From Flavobacteriales bacterium (GTDB lineage Bacteria > Bacteroidota > Bacteroidia > NS11-12g > UBA955): a stretch of DNA of 50,721 nt. Positions 42,013 through 50,721 of this stretch are shown here, in pieces. The position numbers were made by a program, and so were the translations under genes. Below the pieces are notes generated by a model. The model did not search any database. It was not told the DNA's origin and saw only the letters and a program-made list of their open reading frames with translations. The stretch spans positions 1 through 50,721 of the forward strand of contig CANHRE010000010.1 of the NCBI GenBank assembly GCA_947463095.1, in the 5' to 3' direction. How positions within the stretch are numbered: the first letter of the stretch is position 1; every line of letters begins with the position of its first letter.

Positions 42013-43221
42013 TCATTGGGCCTGTTGCTCATCCATTACGGCAGCAATACCGGGAAGCACTTTACCTTCGAAATATTCAAGCAATGCTCCGCCGCCGGTG
42101 CTCACATAGCTCACCCGGTCGGCAAGACCAAACTTATGTATGGCAGCAGCACTATCGCCACCACCAATCAACGTAAAGCTGCCTGCGTCAGTAGCCTCGG
42201 CAACCGCTTCGGCTACGGTTTTGGTACCTTGAGAAAAATTACTCATTTCGAACACGCCCATCGGACCGTTCCACAAAACAGTTTTGCTTTCCAGAATCAC
42301 CTTGCGGTATGCTGCCGAGGCGTCGGCTCCGATATCCAGTCCCATCCATTCGTCAGGCACGTCGTTGCTGGGCGTATTTTGAATATGGGCGTCGTTGCTG
42401 AAAGCATCGGCGCATATGCTGTCCTGGGGAAGCAGGATGCGCACATTCTTTTCCGCTGCAAGGGCCAAAATTTCGCGACAGGTTTCCAAACGCTCGGTTT
42501 CACATAGGCTGTTTCCGATGTTTCCGCCCTGCGCCTTAAAGAAGGTATAAGCCATTCCACCACCGATAAGGATATTGTCGGCAATGTTGAGCAGGTTCTC
42601 TACTATCAGGATTTTATCGCTCACCTTCGCGCCTCCCACAATGGCCGTGAAAGGACGGGCGGGCTGTTCCAGCACCTTTTTGGCATTGGCTATTTCAGCT
42701 GCCATTACGTAGCCGAAGCATTTCTTTCCGGGGAAAAACCTTGCCATCACTGCGGTAGAAGCATGGGCACGGTGGGCAGTTCCGAAGGCATCATTGATAT
42801 AAAAATCACCTAATGCGGCCAGCTTGGCAGAAAATTCCGGGTCGCCTTTTTCTTCTTCTTTGTAGAAGCGAAGATTCTCCAGCAACAGCACTTCGCCGGG
42901 CTTCAGGTTGGCAGCGAGTTTTTGGGCATCTTCACCAATACAATCGGCGGCAAAATGCACGGGTAAATCACCTAGAAGCGAAGAAAGGCGCTGTCTTACA
43001 TGAGCGAGCGAGAACTTCTCTTCAGGACCGTTTTTAGGGCGCCCCAGGTGGCTCATTACTATCAGCGAGCCGCCATCAGACAGCACTTTTTTCAGGGTGG
43101 GGATGGCAGCAGCAATGCGGCTGTCGTCGGTGATGTTGAAGGATGCATCCAGCGGAACGTTGAAATCTACGCGGATGAGGGCCTTTCGGCCGGCAAAGCT
43201 GAAATGGTCAACAGTAATCAC
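42013..43221 (-). CDS. pgk: Phosphoglycerate kinase
   Basis: This glycolytic enzyme (402 residues) shows the full pattern: [12 protein letters not shown] near residue 14, HLGRPK near 58, [71 protein letters not shown] and the C-terminal [16 protein letters not shown]. The start is GTG at 43221 (V-I-T-V-D-H-F); no ATG is available. It is supported by an exact -7 element 4 bases upstream. That places a promoter in the 23-base gap after the VWA gene, so pgk can be transcribed separately from that gene. Confidence 0.96.
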   Translation of the reverse strand: MITVDHFSFAGRKALIRVDFNVPLDASFNITDDSRIAAAIPTLKKVLSDGGSLIVMSHLGRPKNGPEEKFSLAHVRQRLSSLLGDLPVHFAADCIGEDAQKLAANLKPGEVLLLENLRFYKEEEKGDPEFSAKLAALGDFYINDAFGTAHRAHASTAVMARFFPGKKCFGYVMAAEIANAKKVLEQPARPFTAIVGGAKVSDKILIVENLLNIADNILIGGGMAYTFFKAQGGNIGNSLCETERLETCREILALAAEKNVRILLPQDSICADAFSNDAHIQNTPSNDVPDEWMGLDIGADASAAYRKVILESKTVLWNGPMGVFEMSNFSQGTKTVAEAVAEATDAGSFTLIGGGDSAAAIHKFGLADRVSYVSTGGGALLEYFEGKVLPGIAAVMDEQQAQ

Positions 43222-43225
43222 AGGG

Positions 43226-43233
43226 CAAAGGTA
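43226..43233 (-). promoter_or_regulatory. Consensus -7 promoter element of pgk
   Basis: TACCTTTG on the minus strand matches TAnnTTTG exactly and is 4 bases before the GTG start, identical spacing to tadA. Confidence 0.6.
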
Positions 43234-43244
43234 CGGCGCAAGGC

Positions 43245-44615
43245 TTACCTCATGCCACGTTTCACATAGGAAAGGGTGAACTTCTGATTCTTGTATTCAA
43301 ACACGCGATTGCCCAATGTTAGCAGTTGTCCGTCGCGGGCCTTTTGAGGATCAAACCACACGCCGCCGGGAAACATCAGTTTGCCACCGGTCCTTTTTAC
43401 TATTTCGACCATTTGGGGATTGATGGTATTCTGGATGCCACACAGCAGCACATTGACGGGCCTGTTTACCTTGCTGATCAGGCGGATGTCCTTCACCGGC
43501 GCCTGATTATCGCCGAACATCAGGATGGTATCGGCCTCAGGGTATACCTCGATGGCTTTCAGGATGGCTTCCACATTATTTTCGGCTAGATCACCTCCGG
43601 TTCCCTTACCCATAGAACGGTAAAGCACGGATTTTAAAGTGTCGAACCCGGTATGCTGCACCAGGTATAAACCACCCGTTTTACCTGGAAGCTTCCATTC
43701 ATCGGGCATGTTGTCGCCATCATTGAAAAACAGAAATCGCCCCTCCTGCATCAAATGCGGCTTGATTTGCAGCCAAAGCAACACCTGGATGGTATAAGGC
43801 GACATGCTTCCTGTAACATCCTGAACCAGAGCATATTTCTTTAGCGATCTGATTTGATTCAAAGTGTTCAATACCATGGTATCAGGCAACGATTTAGGAT
43901 CAAAGGTTTTGGTATGCACCTCATAACCTCCGCTCCTTCCGCGTTCAATGCTGTCTTTTACCAACTTCACCTCCTGTTTGCGAAACCAGAGGCTCTTATG
44001 CTCGTAGCGGATTCCAAGATCGAGTTTAGCTTTGTTGCGTGGAAGATAGAATCCTGTGGATACTCGTCTTTTCTTGATTTTATAGTCTATGCGCAGGGGC
44101 ACCTGATACTGAGTATCCTTCATCAGGCTAAGCACATACTCCATCTTGCTGATTTCCACTGCTGTTTCTGCGGAAGGCACAACGCGGGATGTCATCACCA
44201 CGAAACCATGGAAACAACGCGCTGCATTTTCTCTGGTGATGGCATTGCGCTGTTCCAGAATTTCCCAGCGGATGCCGGGCTGCTTCAAGATGCCGGGCAA
44301 ACGTTTCTCCAGCGCCTCAAAGCGGCGGCGGTTCAGTTCCGGCTGGTCAAAGCGCTCCAGTTCTTTAAAACGAGTGTACACCAGCTTAATGCCAATGATG
44401 CTGTCGGCACTCAGGTTGCGAAAATCAGCGCTGCGTACAAAGCTGGCACCTGCAAAATCCATGTGCAGCAGGTGGGTACCCGCGGGCAGTTTATCCGTTC
44501 CCAGTTCACCCACAATTTCAGGCCTGATGGCCATGAGTTGTTCCAACCTTGCGGTTTGGGCACTGATGGTAAAGCCAGCCTGAAGAAATAAAACACATAT
44601 CAGGCGAATCCTCAT
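43245..44615 (-). CDS. Secreted VWA-domain protein of unknown function
   Basis: From the ATG at 44615 the product has 456 residues with a signal peptide ([20 protein letters not shown]). The N-terminal half (about 20-240) is unrecognised, including [24 protein letters not shown]-like domain follows: the MIDAS-type motif [10 protein letters not shown] near residue 266, then [12 protein letters not shown], the acidic [19 protein letters not shown], and the metal-like [12 protein letters not shown]. The C terminus is [19 protein letters not shown]. Such proteins are seen next to chelatase or adhesion systems; nothing like that is present here. It lies 56 bases downstream of the bshB1 stop and 23 bases upstream of pgk. 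The in-frame extension to 44963 would overlap bshB1 and is rejected. Confidence 0.75.
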   Translation of the reverse strand: MRIRLICVLFLQAGFTISAQTARLEQLMAIRPEIVGELGTDKLPAGTHLLHMDFAGASFVRSADFRNLSADSIIGIKLVYTRFKELERFDQPELNRRRFEALEKRLPGILKQPGIRWEILEQRNAITRENAARCFHGFVVMTSRVVPSAETAVEISKMEYVLSLMKDTQYQVPLRIDYKIKKRRVSTGFYLPRNKAKLDLGIRYEHKSLWFRKQEVKLVKDSIERGRSGGYEVHTKTFDPKSLPDTMVLNTLNQIRSLKKYALVQDVTGSMSPYTIQVLLWLQIKPHLMQEGRFLFFNDGDNMPDEWKLPGKTGGLYLVQHTGFDTLKSVLYRSMGKGTGGDLAENNVEAILKAIEVYPEADTILMFGDNQAPVKDIRLISKVNRPVNVLLCGIQNTINPQMVEIVKRTGGKLMFPGGVWFDPQKARDGQLLTLGNRVFEYKNQKFTLSYVKRGMR

Positions 44616-44671
44616 CAGGTTTATAACGGCCGCAGGCAATAAATTATTGGTTCGGGCAACACCGGTGAACA

Positions 44672-45400
44672 TCAGCGCAGGTGAAACAGGTTGTCCACCA
44701 TAGGGATGCGCTGGACAAGAAAGCCTTCGGCGAAAGGCACTCCGGAAATGCGTCCCATCTCGCGGGCGCGGGCTTCCAGAAAGCCGATAAAGTCCTTTCC
44801 TGAAATAGGCGTTTCCGGTTCGTTGGCACCAGGAGTATAGAACTGTGATGTAAAGGCGCGGATGGCCCGCATTTTGTCCTCCCAAAACGGGGTGATATCC
44901 ACCACAAAATCCGGCTTGGCATGGCGGTCCTGGATGTAGTGAAACACCTGCTCCGGGCGCCAAGGTTCCTGAACATCGTTCTCCATCCAGGTTTCTATGC
45001 GTCGCAAGCCGGCCAGAAAGCAGGAGCGCGCCACCAACTCAGCGGCCCTTCCATGATCAGGATGGCGGTCGGACAAAGCATTTGCCAGCACTATCCGTGG
45101 CCGGAATTTGCGAATTACCCTGATTATGGCCAACTGATGTTCTTGGTCATTGCTGAAGAAACCATCGGCAAAGCCCAGGTTTTCGCGGATGCTCAAACCG
45201 AGGATGCCCGCCGCCGTCGCGGCTTCCTGCGCGCGGGTTTCTGCCGTGCCTCGGGTGCCTAACTCACCGGCGGTTAAATCTATAATGCCGATGCTGTTGC
45301 CCAGCGATTTTTGTAACAGCAGGGTTCCGGCAGCACTCAGCTCTACGTCATCAGGATGCGCCCCAAAGGCAAGTAAATCGAGTTTTACCGAGGCTTCCAT
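44672..45400 (-). CDS. bshB1: Bacillithiol biosynthesis deacetylase BshB1
   Basis: This zinc-dependent PIG-L/LmbE-family enzyme (242 residues) removes the acetyl group from GlcNAc-malate, the second step of bacillithiol synthesis. Zinc motif AHPDDVE is at residues 14-20, TAGELGTRGTAETRAQEA follows, and HPDHGRAAELV near residue 112 is the second metal site. WRPEQVFHYIQDRHAKPDF and FVVDITPFWEDKMRAI also match BshB1 specifically. The start overlaps the end of the upstream glutaminyl-cyclase-like gene by 16 bases, implying translational coupling. bshA is 12 kb away. Confidence 0.94.
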   Translation of the reverse strand: MEASVKLDLLAFGAHPDDVELSAAGTLLLQKSLGNSIGIIDLTAGELGTRGTAETRAQEAATAAGILGLSIRENLGFADGFFSNDQEHQLAIIRVIRKFRPRIVLANALSDRHPDHGRAAELVARSCFLAGLRRIETWMENDVQEPWRPEQVFHYIQDRHAKPDFVVDITPFWEDKMRAIRAFTSQFYTPGANEPETPISGKDFIGFLEARAREMGRISGVPFAEGFLVQRIPMVDNLFHLR

Positions 45401-46401
45401 TGAAGGTTTTCTGTGTAAATGAGGGCTGAAAGCGTGGCACCTACCGCTTTTAAGGTTGCAGCATCTACCGAGGCCATATTATCTGCTTTGGTATGCCAGT
45501 AGGAGGCAAACCTGCTGGATGTATTAGGATCGTATTGGATGATGTCGACCATGGGAATACCCAATATGCCCATTACGTAGATATGATCGTCCAGAATGGG
45601 ACCTCTGTCCAGGTTGATGAAGTGCTTCCCGTAGCCAAGCTTTCCTGCGGTATTCCAGATTCGGAACACCAGTTCCCTGGCACGTCCCAGGCTGTTTCCT
45701 TCCCAGGCAAACAAGGCATCTTTACCGCCAACCATGTCGAGCAGCACCCCATAAAGCGCTTTGTAACCGGGCACATGGGGGTTGTTGGCCCAATATTGTG
45801 AGCCTAAACAATAGGAATTTTTCACGCCACCTGAAGGGTCGCCCCAGTCTTCCGCATCAAAAAATACAATATCAACGCCAATATGTTCCAGGGGACTGTT
45901 CTTGATGATGGAAGCCAATTGCAACAGCACACCCACGCCGCTGCCACCATCATTGGCGCCGTCAAAAAGGGCTTTGGGTTCAGCGGGGTCCTGGTCGGCA
46001 AAAGGTCTGGTATCCCAATGAGCACAGAGCAGTATTCTGTTTTTTGCCGTTGGGTTGAAAGAGCCAATGATGTTCTTCATCACCAGCGGCGTGCCGTCAA
46101 AGGTGGTATCCAAACCTTGTTGAACCATTGCCGTATCACAAAATTTGCTCAAGGCCTGAAACAAGTAATCTGCACAGCGACTGTGTGCGCGGGTGCTGGG
46201 AATACGTGGACCAAAAGCAACCTGTTCGGCAACATAACTGTAGGCGCTGTCGCCAGAGAATGAGGGGTGTGCTGCAATCTGCAGTGTATCGCTTGTTGCA
46301 ACTTCGCCGCCTTCCTGTTGCGGCCTTCCCGGGGAACAGGAAGATAAAAAGCATAGGCTGCCTATTAAAACCGGAAAAAAGCCGTTTATTTTGATGAACA
46401 T
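45385..46401 (-). CDS. M28 family lipoprotein, glutaminyl-peptide cyclotransferase-like
   Basis: The 338-residue protein has a lipoprotein signal peptide ending in LSSC (Cys22). Metal-binding motifs are AHWDTRPFAD, DGANDGGSGVGVLL, FFDAEDWGDP and the later HTKADN; this arrangement, with FADQDP after the His-Asp pair, is closer to glutaminyl cyclases than to classic aminopeptidases. Glutaminyl cyclases form N-terminal pyroglutamate, which matters for T9SS-exported and lipoprotein N termini in this phylum, but peptidase activity remains possible. The ATG at 46401 is chosen because an exact -7 element lies 8 bases upstream; the in-frame reading to 46506 would start beyond that promoter. It overlaps bshB1. 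Confidence 0.86.
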   Translation of the reverse strand: MFIKINGFFPVLIGSLCFLSSCSPGRPQQEGGEVATSDTLQIAAHPSFSGDSAYSYVAEQVAFGPRIPSTRAHSRCADYLFQALSKFCDTAMVQQGLDTTFDGTPLVMKNIIGSFNPTAKNRILLCAHWDTRPFADQDPAEPKALFDGANDGGSGVGVLLQLASIIKNSPLEHIGVDIVFFDAEDWGDPSGGVKNSYCLGSQYWANNPHVPGYKALYGVLLDMVGGKDALFAWEGNSLGRARELVFRIWNTAGKLGYGKHFINLDRGPILDDHIYVMGILGIPMVDIIQYDPNTSSRFASYWHTKADNMASVDAATLKAVGATLSALIYTENLQWKPR

Positions 46402-46409
46402 GGCAAGTG

Positions 46410-46417
46410 CAAATTTA
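46410..46417 (-). promoter_or_regulatory. Consensus -7 promoter element of the glutaminyl-cyclase-like gene
   Basis: TAAATTTG on the minus strand matches TAnnTTTG exactly and lies 8 bases before the ATG at 46401. Confidence 0.55.
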
Positions 46418-46450
46418 GCTAAAGCTTCAGCTCTGCCGTTTTTTACCTTC

Positions 46451-47071
46451 TTGCCGCTCCATACCGGCAGGCTGATATTCATTTTGTTCTTTTTCTGCTG
46501 CTGCAACCGTTCCCATCAGGAGCAATCCATACCACAACATCGGCATGCACCAAACAATGTACATCAACGCGGCGACACACTATATATTCTGCATCCCAGG
46601 CAGGTTCCGGACCCAGAGCGCCTGCGCATCAACGGGCTCATTCCGTTGCGCAGCAACCTGAACAAGCTGAAAGCAGAATTCGGAAGACCAGACAGCATGC
46701 GCAGCGGTGGACTTCTGTGCAGCAATGGCCGGCAACTAACTACCCGAATCTGTTATTACGGCCTCAGCCGTTTCCATCTTTTACCTCCGGGTGTGGCCAC
46801 AGCCGATTCACTGTTGTTTGAATTTGCCGATTTCACAGGCATCCGCATCTACCTGAAAGAAGACGACTTTTTCTTCTACAAAGAAACCAAGTTGCAGGTC
46901 CTTCAGGATTATTTCGGAATACGGGATAGCCTGCCGGAAAATGGATACATCGCAGTGGATAACAGGCGTGGCGATATCCGTTGGTTGCTTCAGACTTCCC
47001 ATGGCATGTTGGCATCCATGCAATTGCTTTTGAAGTGCAGTGGGCCTTCGCTGGCGAAAAAAGGGCATTAA
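46451..47071 (+). CDS. Putative lipoprotein of unknown function
   Basis: I do not recognise a family. From the TTG at 46451 the product has 206 residues with a lipoprotein-like signal (PLHTGRLIFILFFFCCCN). An ATG further upstream in frame (46400) would put 17 extra residues before it and would overlap the start codon of the divergent cyclase gene. The body has LKAEFGRPDSMRSGGLLC, ICYYGLSRFHL, GIRIYLKEDDFFFYKETKLQ and DYFGIRDSLPENGYIAVDNR. The start is uncertain, and the function is unknown. It precedes the TonB-dependent receptor gene by 48 bases. Confidence 0.6.
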   Translation: MPLHTGRLIFILFFFCCCNRSHQEQSIPQHRHAPNNVHQRGDTLYILHPRQVPDPERLRINGLIPLRSNLNKLKAEFGRPDSMRSGGLLCSNGRQLTTRICYYGLSRFHLLPPGVATADSLLFEFADFTGIRIYLKEDDFFFYKETKLQVLQDYFGIRDSLPENGYIAVDNRRGDIRWLLQTSHGMLASMQLLLKCSGPSLAKKGH

Positions 47072-47119
47072 ATCAAAACCAGGGACAGGTTTTATTGTTT
47101 CATTAAAATATTATACTGC

Positions 47120-49477
47120 ATGAGTTCCTTTCGCATACTGCTGTTGTTTCTGTTGTTCTTTTCCCTTACTGCCCTAAAATCCCAAAACATCACCATCAGT
47201 GGCTATGTGCGGGAAGCCAGCAGCGGAGAAGAAATCATCAATGCTCAGGTTATTGAAGATAATTCCAGAAAGGCTGTTACCACCAACGCCTATGGTTTTT
47301 TCAGCCTTACGGTTCCCGGTGGCCGAATAAACCTGCTGGTGAGTTCCGGAGGGTTTGATACCAGAGAGCTGGGTTTCACCTGCAACAAAGACACCACGAT
47401 GGATGTTGAACTGATTAAAAGCAGCCTGCAGCTGGAAACGGTTACCATCAAAAGCCGGAGCAAGCAGGACAACGTGCGGAAGATTGACATGAGCACGAAC
47501 CGGCTCAGCGGCCAGGCCATCAAAAAAATACCGGCTTTTCTTGGAGAAGTGGATGTAGTTCGCTCTATCCAGTTGTTGCCCGGCGTGAGTACCGTGGGAG
47601 AAGGTTCTAGCGGTTTTAACGTGCGCGGCGGCAGCACCGATCAGAACCTGATTCTGCTGGATGAGGCTCCGGTGTTCAACAGCAGCCACCTGTTCGGCTT
47701 CTTCAGCATTTTTAACCCCGATGTGGTAAAAGACGTTCAACTGATTAAAGGAGGCATCAGCGCCAACTACGGTGGCCGTCTTTCCTCGGTGGTGGATGTG
47801 CGCAGCAAGGACGGCAACAAGAAAGAGGTGCAGGGCAGCGGTGGCATTGGTACTATTTTCAGCCGTCTGAATGTGGAAGGACCGCTCATCAAAAACAAAG
47901 CTTCCTTCATCGTGGCCGCCCGCAGAAGCTACATAGACGTGCTGGCAAAACCCTTCCTGCTGAACAACAAAGACCTGAAAGACAGCCGCTTCAACTTCTA
48001 CGACCTGAGTGGAAAAATGAACTTCACCCTCGGCAAGAAAGATCGGCTGTACATTGCTGGCTACAAAGGCAACGACGTGTTTGGTGCTGGCACCCAGGTG
48101 AAATTCATCTGGGGAAACACCACCCTGAGCACCCGCTGGAACCACGTGTACAGCGACAAGCTGTTCATGAACCTTACTTACTTTTACTCTAAATACGACT
48201 ATAATCTGGGCTTTGGCAACCGCGACAACAGCTTCGACTGGTACAGCAATATCTTCAACTACAGCGTCAAGCCTGAATTTACTTGGTATGCCAATGCTAA
48301 AAATACGGTAACCTTCGGCGGTCAAAGTACGTACTACGTGTTCCGTCCCGGCCGCGCAACCTCTAAACAGGCACAAGGCACCTTCAACTTCAGCCTGCCC
48401 GACAGGTATGCCTGGGAAAATGCACTGTACCTGAGCAATGACCAGACCCTGGGCAAGCGCTGGATGTTGCGCTACGGCATCCGCTGGAGCAGTTTTGACT
48501 ATATGGGTAAAGGAAAGGCCTACTACTACTCCGAGCCTTTGTTCACCGGCTACCGCAGAACCTTCGACAGCGCCACAGATTTCGCCCGGAATAAAAGCAT
48601 GGCTTTCTACCAAAACTGGGAACCACGCTTGGCCGTGAAATACCAAATAAACAGCCAATCGTCACTGAAACTCAGCTATAACCGCATGGCCCAGTACCTG
48701 CACCTGTTGAGCAATACCGCTGCTTCATCGCCACTGGATGTATGGACACCCAGCACGAACAACATCAAACCCCAGCTGGCCGACCAAATTGCCCTGGGGT
48801 ATTTCCGCAACTTTGGCAAGAACGACGCCATCGAGGCTTCCGCAGAAGTGTATTACAAAGACCTGTACAACCAGGTGGACTACATTGACGGCGCCGACCT
48901 GCTGCTGAATGAATACCTGGAAGGCGACCTGCTCTATGGAACCGGACGGGCCTATGGTGCTGAATTTTATGTGAAGAAGAACAGCGGAAAACTCAACGGC
49001 TGGATCAGCTATACCCTGTCCAAAAGCGAGCGCCGGGTACAAGGCATCAACAACAACGATTGGTTCCCTACCCGCTTTGACCGCCTGCACAACTTGTATG
49101 TGGTGGCCAGCTATGCTCTGAACAAAAAATGGGACCTTGGCGCCAGTTTTGTATTCAGCTCAGGCACACCCGCAACCTTCCCCACCAACCTATACCAGGT
49201 GCAAGGTCTGAATATCCCGCACAACACCTTCGGCGCGCGTAACAATGCCCGAAACCCCACATACAACCGCCTGGATTTCAGCGCGACCATGAAGGGAAAG
49301 CAAACTGAAAAGTGGCGCAGCGAATGGGTGTTCGGCGTATACAATGCCTATTCAAGAAAGAACCCCTATAGCGTGTATTTCCGTAGTGACCCCAACGACC
49401 CCAACCGCTTCCAGGGTGTTAAGTTCATTGTGGTTGGAGCTATGATTCCTGCCGTTTCCTATAATTTTAATTTCTGA
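47120..49477 (+). CDS. TonB-dependent outer-membrane receptor with N-terminal carboxypeptidase-like domain
   Basis: The 785-residue protein has a signal peptide (MSSFRILLLFLLFFSLTALK). A carboxypeptidase-regulatory-like domain follows (about 23-110: ITISGYVREASSGEEIINAQ), then the plug domain (IPAFLGEVDVVRSIQLLPGV, GFNVRGGSTDQNLILLDEAP, GGISANYGGRLSSVVDVRS) and a 22-strand barrel ending YNFNF. This is the FecA-like branch that pairs with DUF4249 lipoproteins, and the next gene encodes exactly that, 4 bases downstream. Substrate is unknown. Confidence 0.92.
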   Translation: MSSFRILLLFLLFFSLTALKSQNITISGYVREASSGEEIINAQVIEDNSRKAVTTNAYGFFSLTVPGGRINLLVSSGGFDTRELGFTCNKDTTMDVELIKSSLQLETVTIKSRSKQDNVRKIDMSTNRLSGQAIKKIPAFLGEVDVVRSIQLLPGVSTVGEGSSGFNVRGGSTDQNLILLDEAPVFNSSHLFGFFSIFNPDVVKDVQLIKGGISANYGGRLSSVVDVRSKDGNKKEVQGSGGIGTIFSRLNVEGPLIKNKASFIVAARRSYIDVLAKPFLLNNKDLKDSRFNFYDLSGKMNFTLGKKDRLYIAGYKGNDVFGAGTQVKFIWGNTTLSTRWNHVYSDKLFMNLTYFYSKYDYNLGFGNRDNSFDWYSNIFNYSVKPEFTWYANAKNTVTFGGQSTYYVFRPGRATSKQAQGTFNFSLPDRYAWENALYLSNDQTLGKRWMLRYGIRWSSFDYMGKGKAYYYSEPLFTGYRRTFDSATDFARNKSMAFYQNWEPRLAVKYQINSQSSLKLSYNRMAQYLHLLSNTAASSPLDVWTPSTNNIKPQLADQIALGYFRNFGKNDAIEASAEVYYKDLYNQVDYIDGADLLLNEYLEGDLLYGTGRAYGAEFYVKKNSGKLNGWISYTLSKSERRVQGINNNDWFPTRFDRLHNLYVVASYALNKKWDLGASFVFSSGTPATFPTNLYQVQGLNIPHNTFGARNNARNPTYNRLDFSATMKGKQTEKWRSEWVFGVYNAYSRKNPYSVYFRSDPNDPNRFQGVKFIVVGAMIPAVSYNFNF

Positions 49478-49481
49478 ACCC

Positions 49482-50363
49482 ATGATGCGTAAAATAACCA
49501 CCCTCGCTGTTTGTGCTAGCCTGTTGCTCACTGCCTGCGAACGCCCCTACGACATCAAGCTGGCCGATGGCATGCCGCAGTACACCATTGATGCGTTTGT
49601 CAACAATTCCGACTCCATACAAACCATCCGCATTACCAGAAGTATAACCTTCAACGCTGACCCCAATACCATACCCGGTGTAGAAGGTGCGCAGGTTGCC
49701 CTGATTGACTCCACCGACTTCAGGATTCATTTGTTCAACGACGGTGGAAAAGGTAATTATACCTTTACCCCCAGCCGCAGCAGCGGCGATACCTTCCGCG
49801 TAGGTCACCAGTATGTGCTGGCCGTAATTATTGGCAGCGATACTTTTATTTCCGGAAGCACCATGAACCCAACCGCAGCTGTGGATTCCCTGAGCCTGGT
49901 AAAAGAAGAAGATCGATTGGGTCTGAAAGCCGGGCAATATGTAGAACTGAATGCTGTTGATCTTCCCGGGAGGGGTAATTGTTATTGGATCAAAACTTTT
50001 GTGAACGGCACTTTGCGTAATAAAGTAACCGAACTGAACCTGGCCTACGACGGCGCCTTCAGCCCCAATGCAGGATCTGATGGTATTCCCTTCATTGTGC
50101 CCATCCGTTACGTTGCCTTAAACGATTTTCAGAAGCCTTACAAAAGTGGCGACCGCATCCGTGTGGAAATTCACTCCGTAACCCCGGAAACCCTGTACTT
50201 TTTTGCAGAAGTTCAACAGCAACTGCTAAATGCGGGCCTTTTTGCCACCATCCCAGCCAATGTAAAGAGCAATGTGTTCAACCTGAATACCAAATCACCG
50301 GTGAAGGCCAACGGCTTTTTCTGTATGAGCGCCGTAAGCAGCGAAAGCATTGTGATTCCCTGA
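49482..50363 (+). CDS. DUF4249 family lipoprotein
   Basis: The 293-residue product has a lipoprotein signal ending in LLTAC (Cys19), then the DUF4249 pattern: YTIDAFVNNSDSIQTIRITR, VEGAQVALIDSTDFRIHLFN, FRVGHQYVLAVIIGSDTFIS, and the C-terminal ALNDFQKPYKSGDRIRVEIH with YFFAEVQQQLLNAG. The family is found immediately after TonB-dependent receptors in Bacteroidota and probably acts as a surface accessory or lid lipoprotein, like SusD; this is inferred from gene order. The gap to the receptor gene is 4 bases. Confidence 0.9.
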   Translation: MMRKITTLAVCASLLLTACERPYDIKLADGMPQYTIDAFVNNSDSIQTIRITRSITFNADPNTIPGVEGAQVALIDSTDFRIHLFNDGGKGNYTFTPSRSSGDTFRVGHQYVLAVIIGSDTFISGSTMNPTAAVDSLSLVKEEDRLGLKAGQYVELNAVDLPGRGNCYWIKTFVNGTLRNKVTELNLAYDGAFSPNAGSDGIPFIVPIRYVALNDFQKPYKSGDRIRVEIHSVTPETLYFFAEVQQQLLNAGLFATIPANVKSNVFNLNTKSPVKANGFFCMSAVSSESIVIP

Positions 50364-50373
50364 AAATAATTTT

Positions 50374-50721
50374 CTATTCCTTCCAGGGAAGATGCAGTGC
50401 CTCGTAGGTGCATGCTTCCTGCACTTCAGGCACATCGCGGTTCATGCGCGCCATGGATGCCAACTTTGATACGGGGAAGGCTTCCAGGTCATTCTCTGCG
50501 TATGGCTTAATACACGCAGCAGCTTGCTCTTCGCTGCCGTGCAGCCACAAATCTTCGTGCTGCTTATCCAGAATCAAGGGCATACGCAGCTTCCCATTGT
50601 GTATATAAGCCAACAGCTCATTGGCTGCGCAGGTAACAATGCTGAAGCTGTGCAGCAGCTCCCCGGTTTCCGGGTCCACCCATTCAGCCCATAATCCGCC
50701 GAATACCATTACGTCCTCTTC
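50374..50721 (-). CDS. SOS response-associated peptidase (SRAP/YedK/HMCES family), 5' end outside window
   Basis: The visible 115 residues are the C-terminal half of an SRAP protein: GLWAEWVDPETGELLHSFSI, VTCAANELLAYIHNGKLRMP (which carries the HN-x-RMP signature His), and LILDKQHEDLWL. The reading frame continues through the window edge (codons EEDV before MVFGG). SRAP proteins crosslink to abasic sites in single-stranded DNA through an N-terminal Cys2, which is beyond the window and cannot be checked. The gene ends 10 bases from the convergent DUF4249 gene, with no terminator between them. Confidence 0.9.
   Translation of the reverse strand, partial: EEDVMVFGGLWAEWVDPETGELLHSFSIVTCAANELLAYIHNGKLRMPLILDKQHEDLWLHGSEEQAAACIKPYAENDLEAFPVSKLASMARMNRDVPEVQEACTYEALHLPWKE

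Noticed and set aside
44616-44963. N-terminal extension of the secreted VWA protein
   Set aside because: It would overlap bshB1 in another frame and put about 116 unrelated residues before a clear signal peptide.
47174-48658. A 494-codon open frame opposite the TonB-dependent receptor
   Set aside because: Mirror of a confident receptor gene, with no recognisable domain or signal peptide.

Overview
The window is chromosomal DNA from a member of the Bacteroidota, probably a Chitinophagales- or Sphingobacteriia-like lineage; the genus cannot be read from the sequence. The evidence is a SusC/SusD pair, a secreted protein with a C-terminal type IX secretion (T9SS) sorting domain, the families DUF6089, DUF4249 and DUF5995, bacillithiol genes, and promoters of the Bacteroidota type (-7 element TAnnTTTG). 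It is housekeeping-rich, with no phage, insertion sequence, CRISPR array or defence island. All genes look intact; only the two at the edges are cut off.

Layout. 1-1347: a lipocalin lipoprotein (cut by the left edge) and an NrtR-type Nudix regulator. 1427-5320: a palindromic operator, then a phosphorolytic sugar operon (BadF/GlcNAc-kinase-like kinase, beta-phosphoglucomutase, GH65 phosphorylase), followed by an unknown outer-membrane protein. 6139-9066: a sigma-54-type AAA+ activator, lptE, a conserved unknown and secG. 9087-9384: two terminators, nested hairpins and eight TACCACT heptamers. 9403-13605: a T9SS cargo protein with a CPPC motif, then groES-groEL. 13695-13906: a duplicated intergenic repeat. 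14047-17836: DUF5995, the OstA-like LPS transport protein and, divergently, tilS. 18045-25309 (minus): GyrI/SRPBCC protein, M28 peptidase, SusC, SusD. 25388-31013: VWA protein, kynureninase, tRNA-Gln(UUG), prs, rplY, an outer-membrane protein, Mn-type superoxide dismutase. 31111-35155: pnuC, bshA, a membrane protein, tadA, DoxX, a methyltransferase. 35233-40283: two DUF6089 proteins, uppS and bamA. 40289-46401 (minus): glutaminyl-cyclase-like M28 enzyme, bshB1, secreted VWA protein, pgk, an NTF2-like protein, an Omp85-type barrel. 46451-50721: a small lipoprotein, a TonB-dependent receptor, a DUF4249 lipoprotein and a partial SRAP protein.

How it fits together. Much of the window builds the outer envelope: LPS export (lptE, OstA-like), beta-barrel insertion (bamA), the lipid carrier (uppS), Sec export (secG) and chaperonin. 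Two TonB-linked uptake systems, the bacillithiol enzymes BshA and BshB1, and SOD add nutrient import and redox protection. The sugar operon would convert an alpha-linked glucose disaccharide into phosphorylated glucose intermediates with little ATP cost, under a local repressor.

The observation I find most worth following is not a gene. Exact TAnnTTTG -7 elements sit only 4 to 12 bases before the start codon of seven genes on both strands, plus one before tilS and one before tRNA-Gln. This suggests that leaderless or nearly leaderless mRNAs are common here. The motif also resolves several start codons, including a GTG start for pgk. Three consecutive TTG starts in the DUF6089-uppS-bamA operon are a second such signal.
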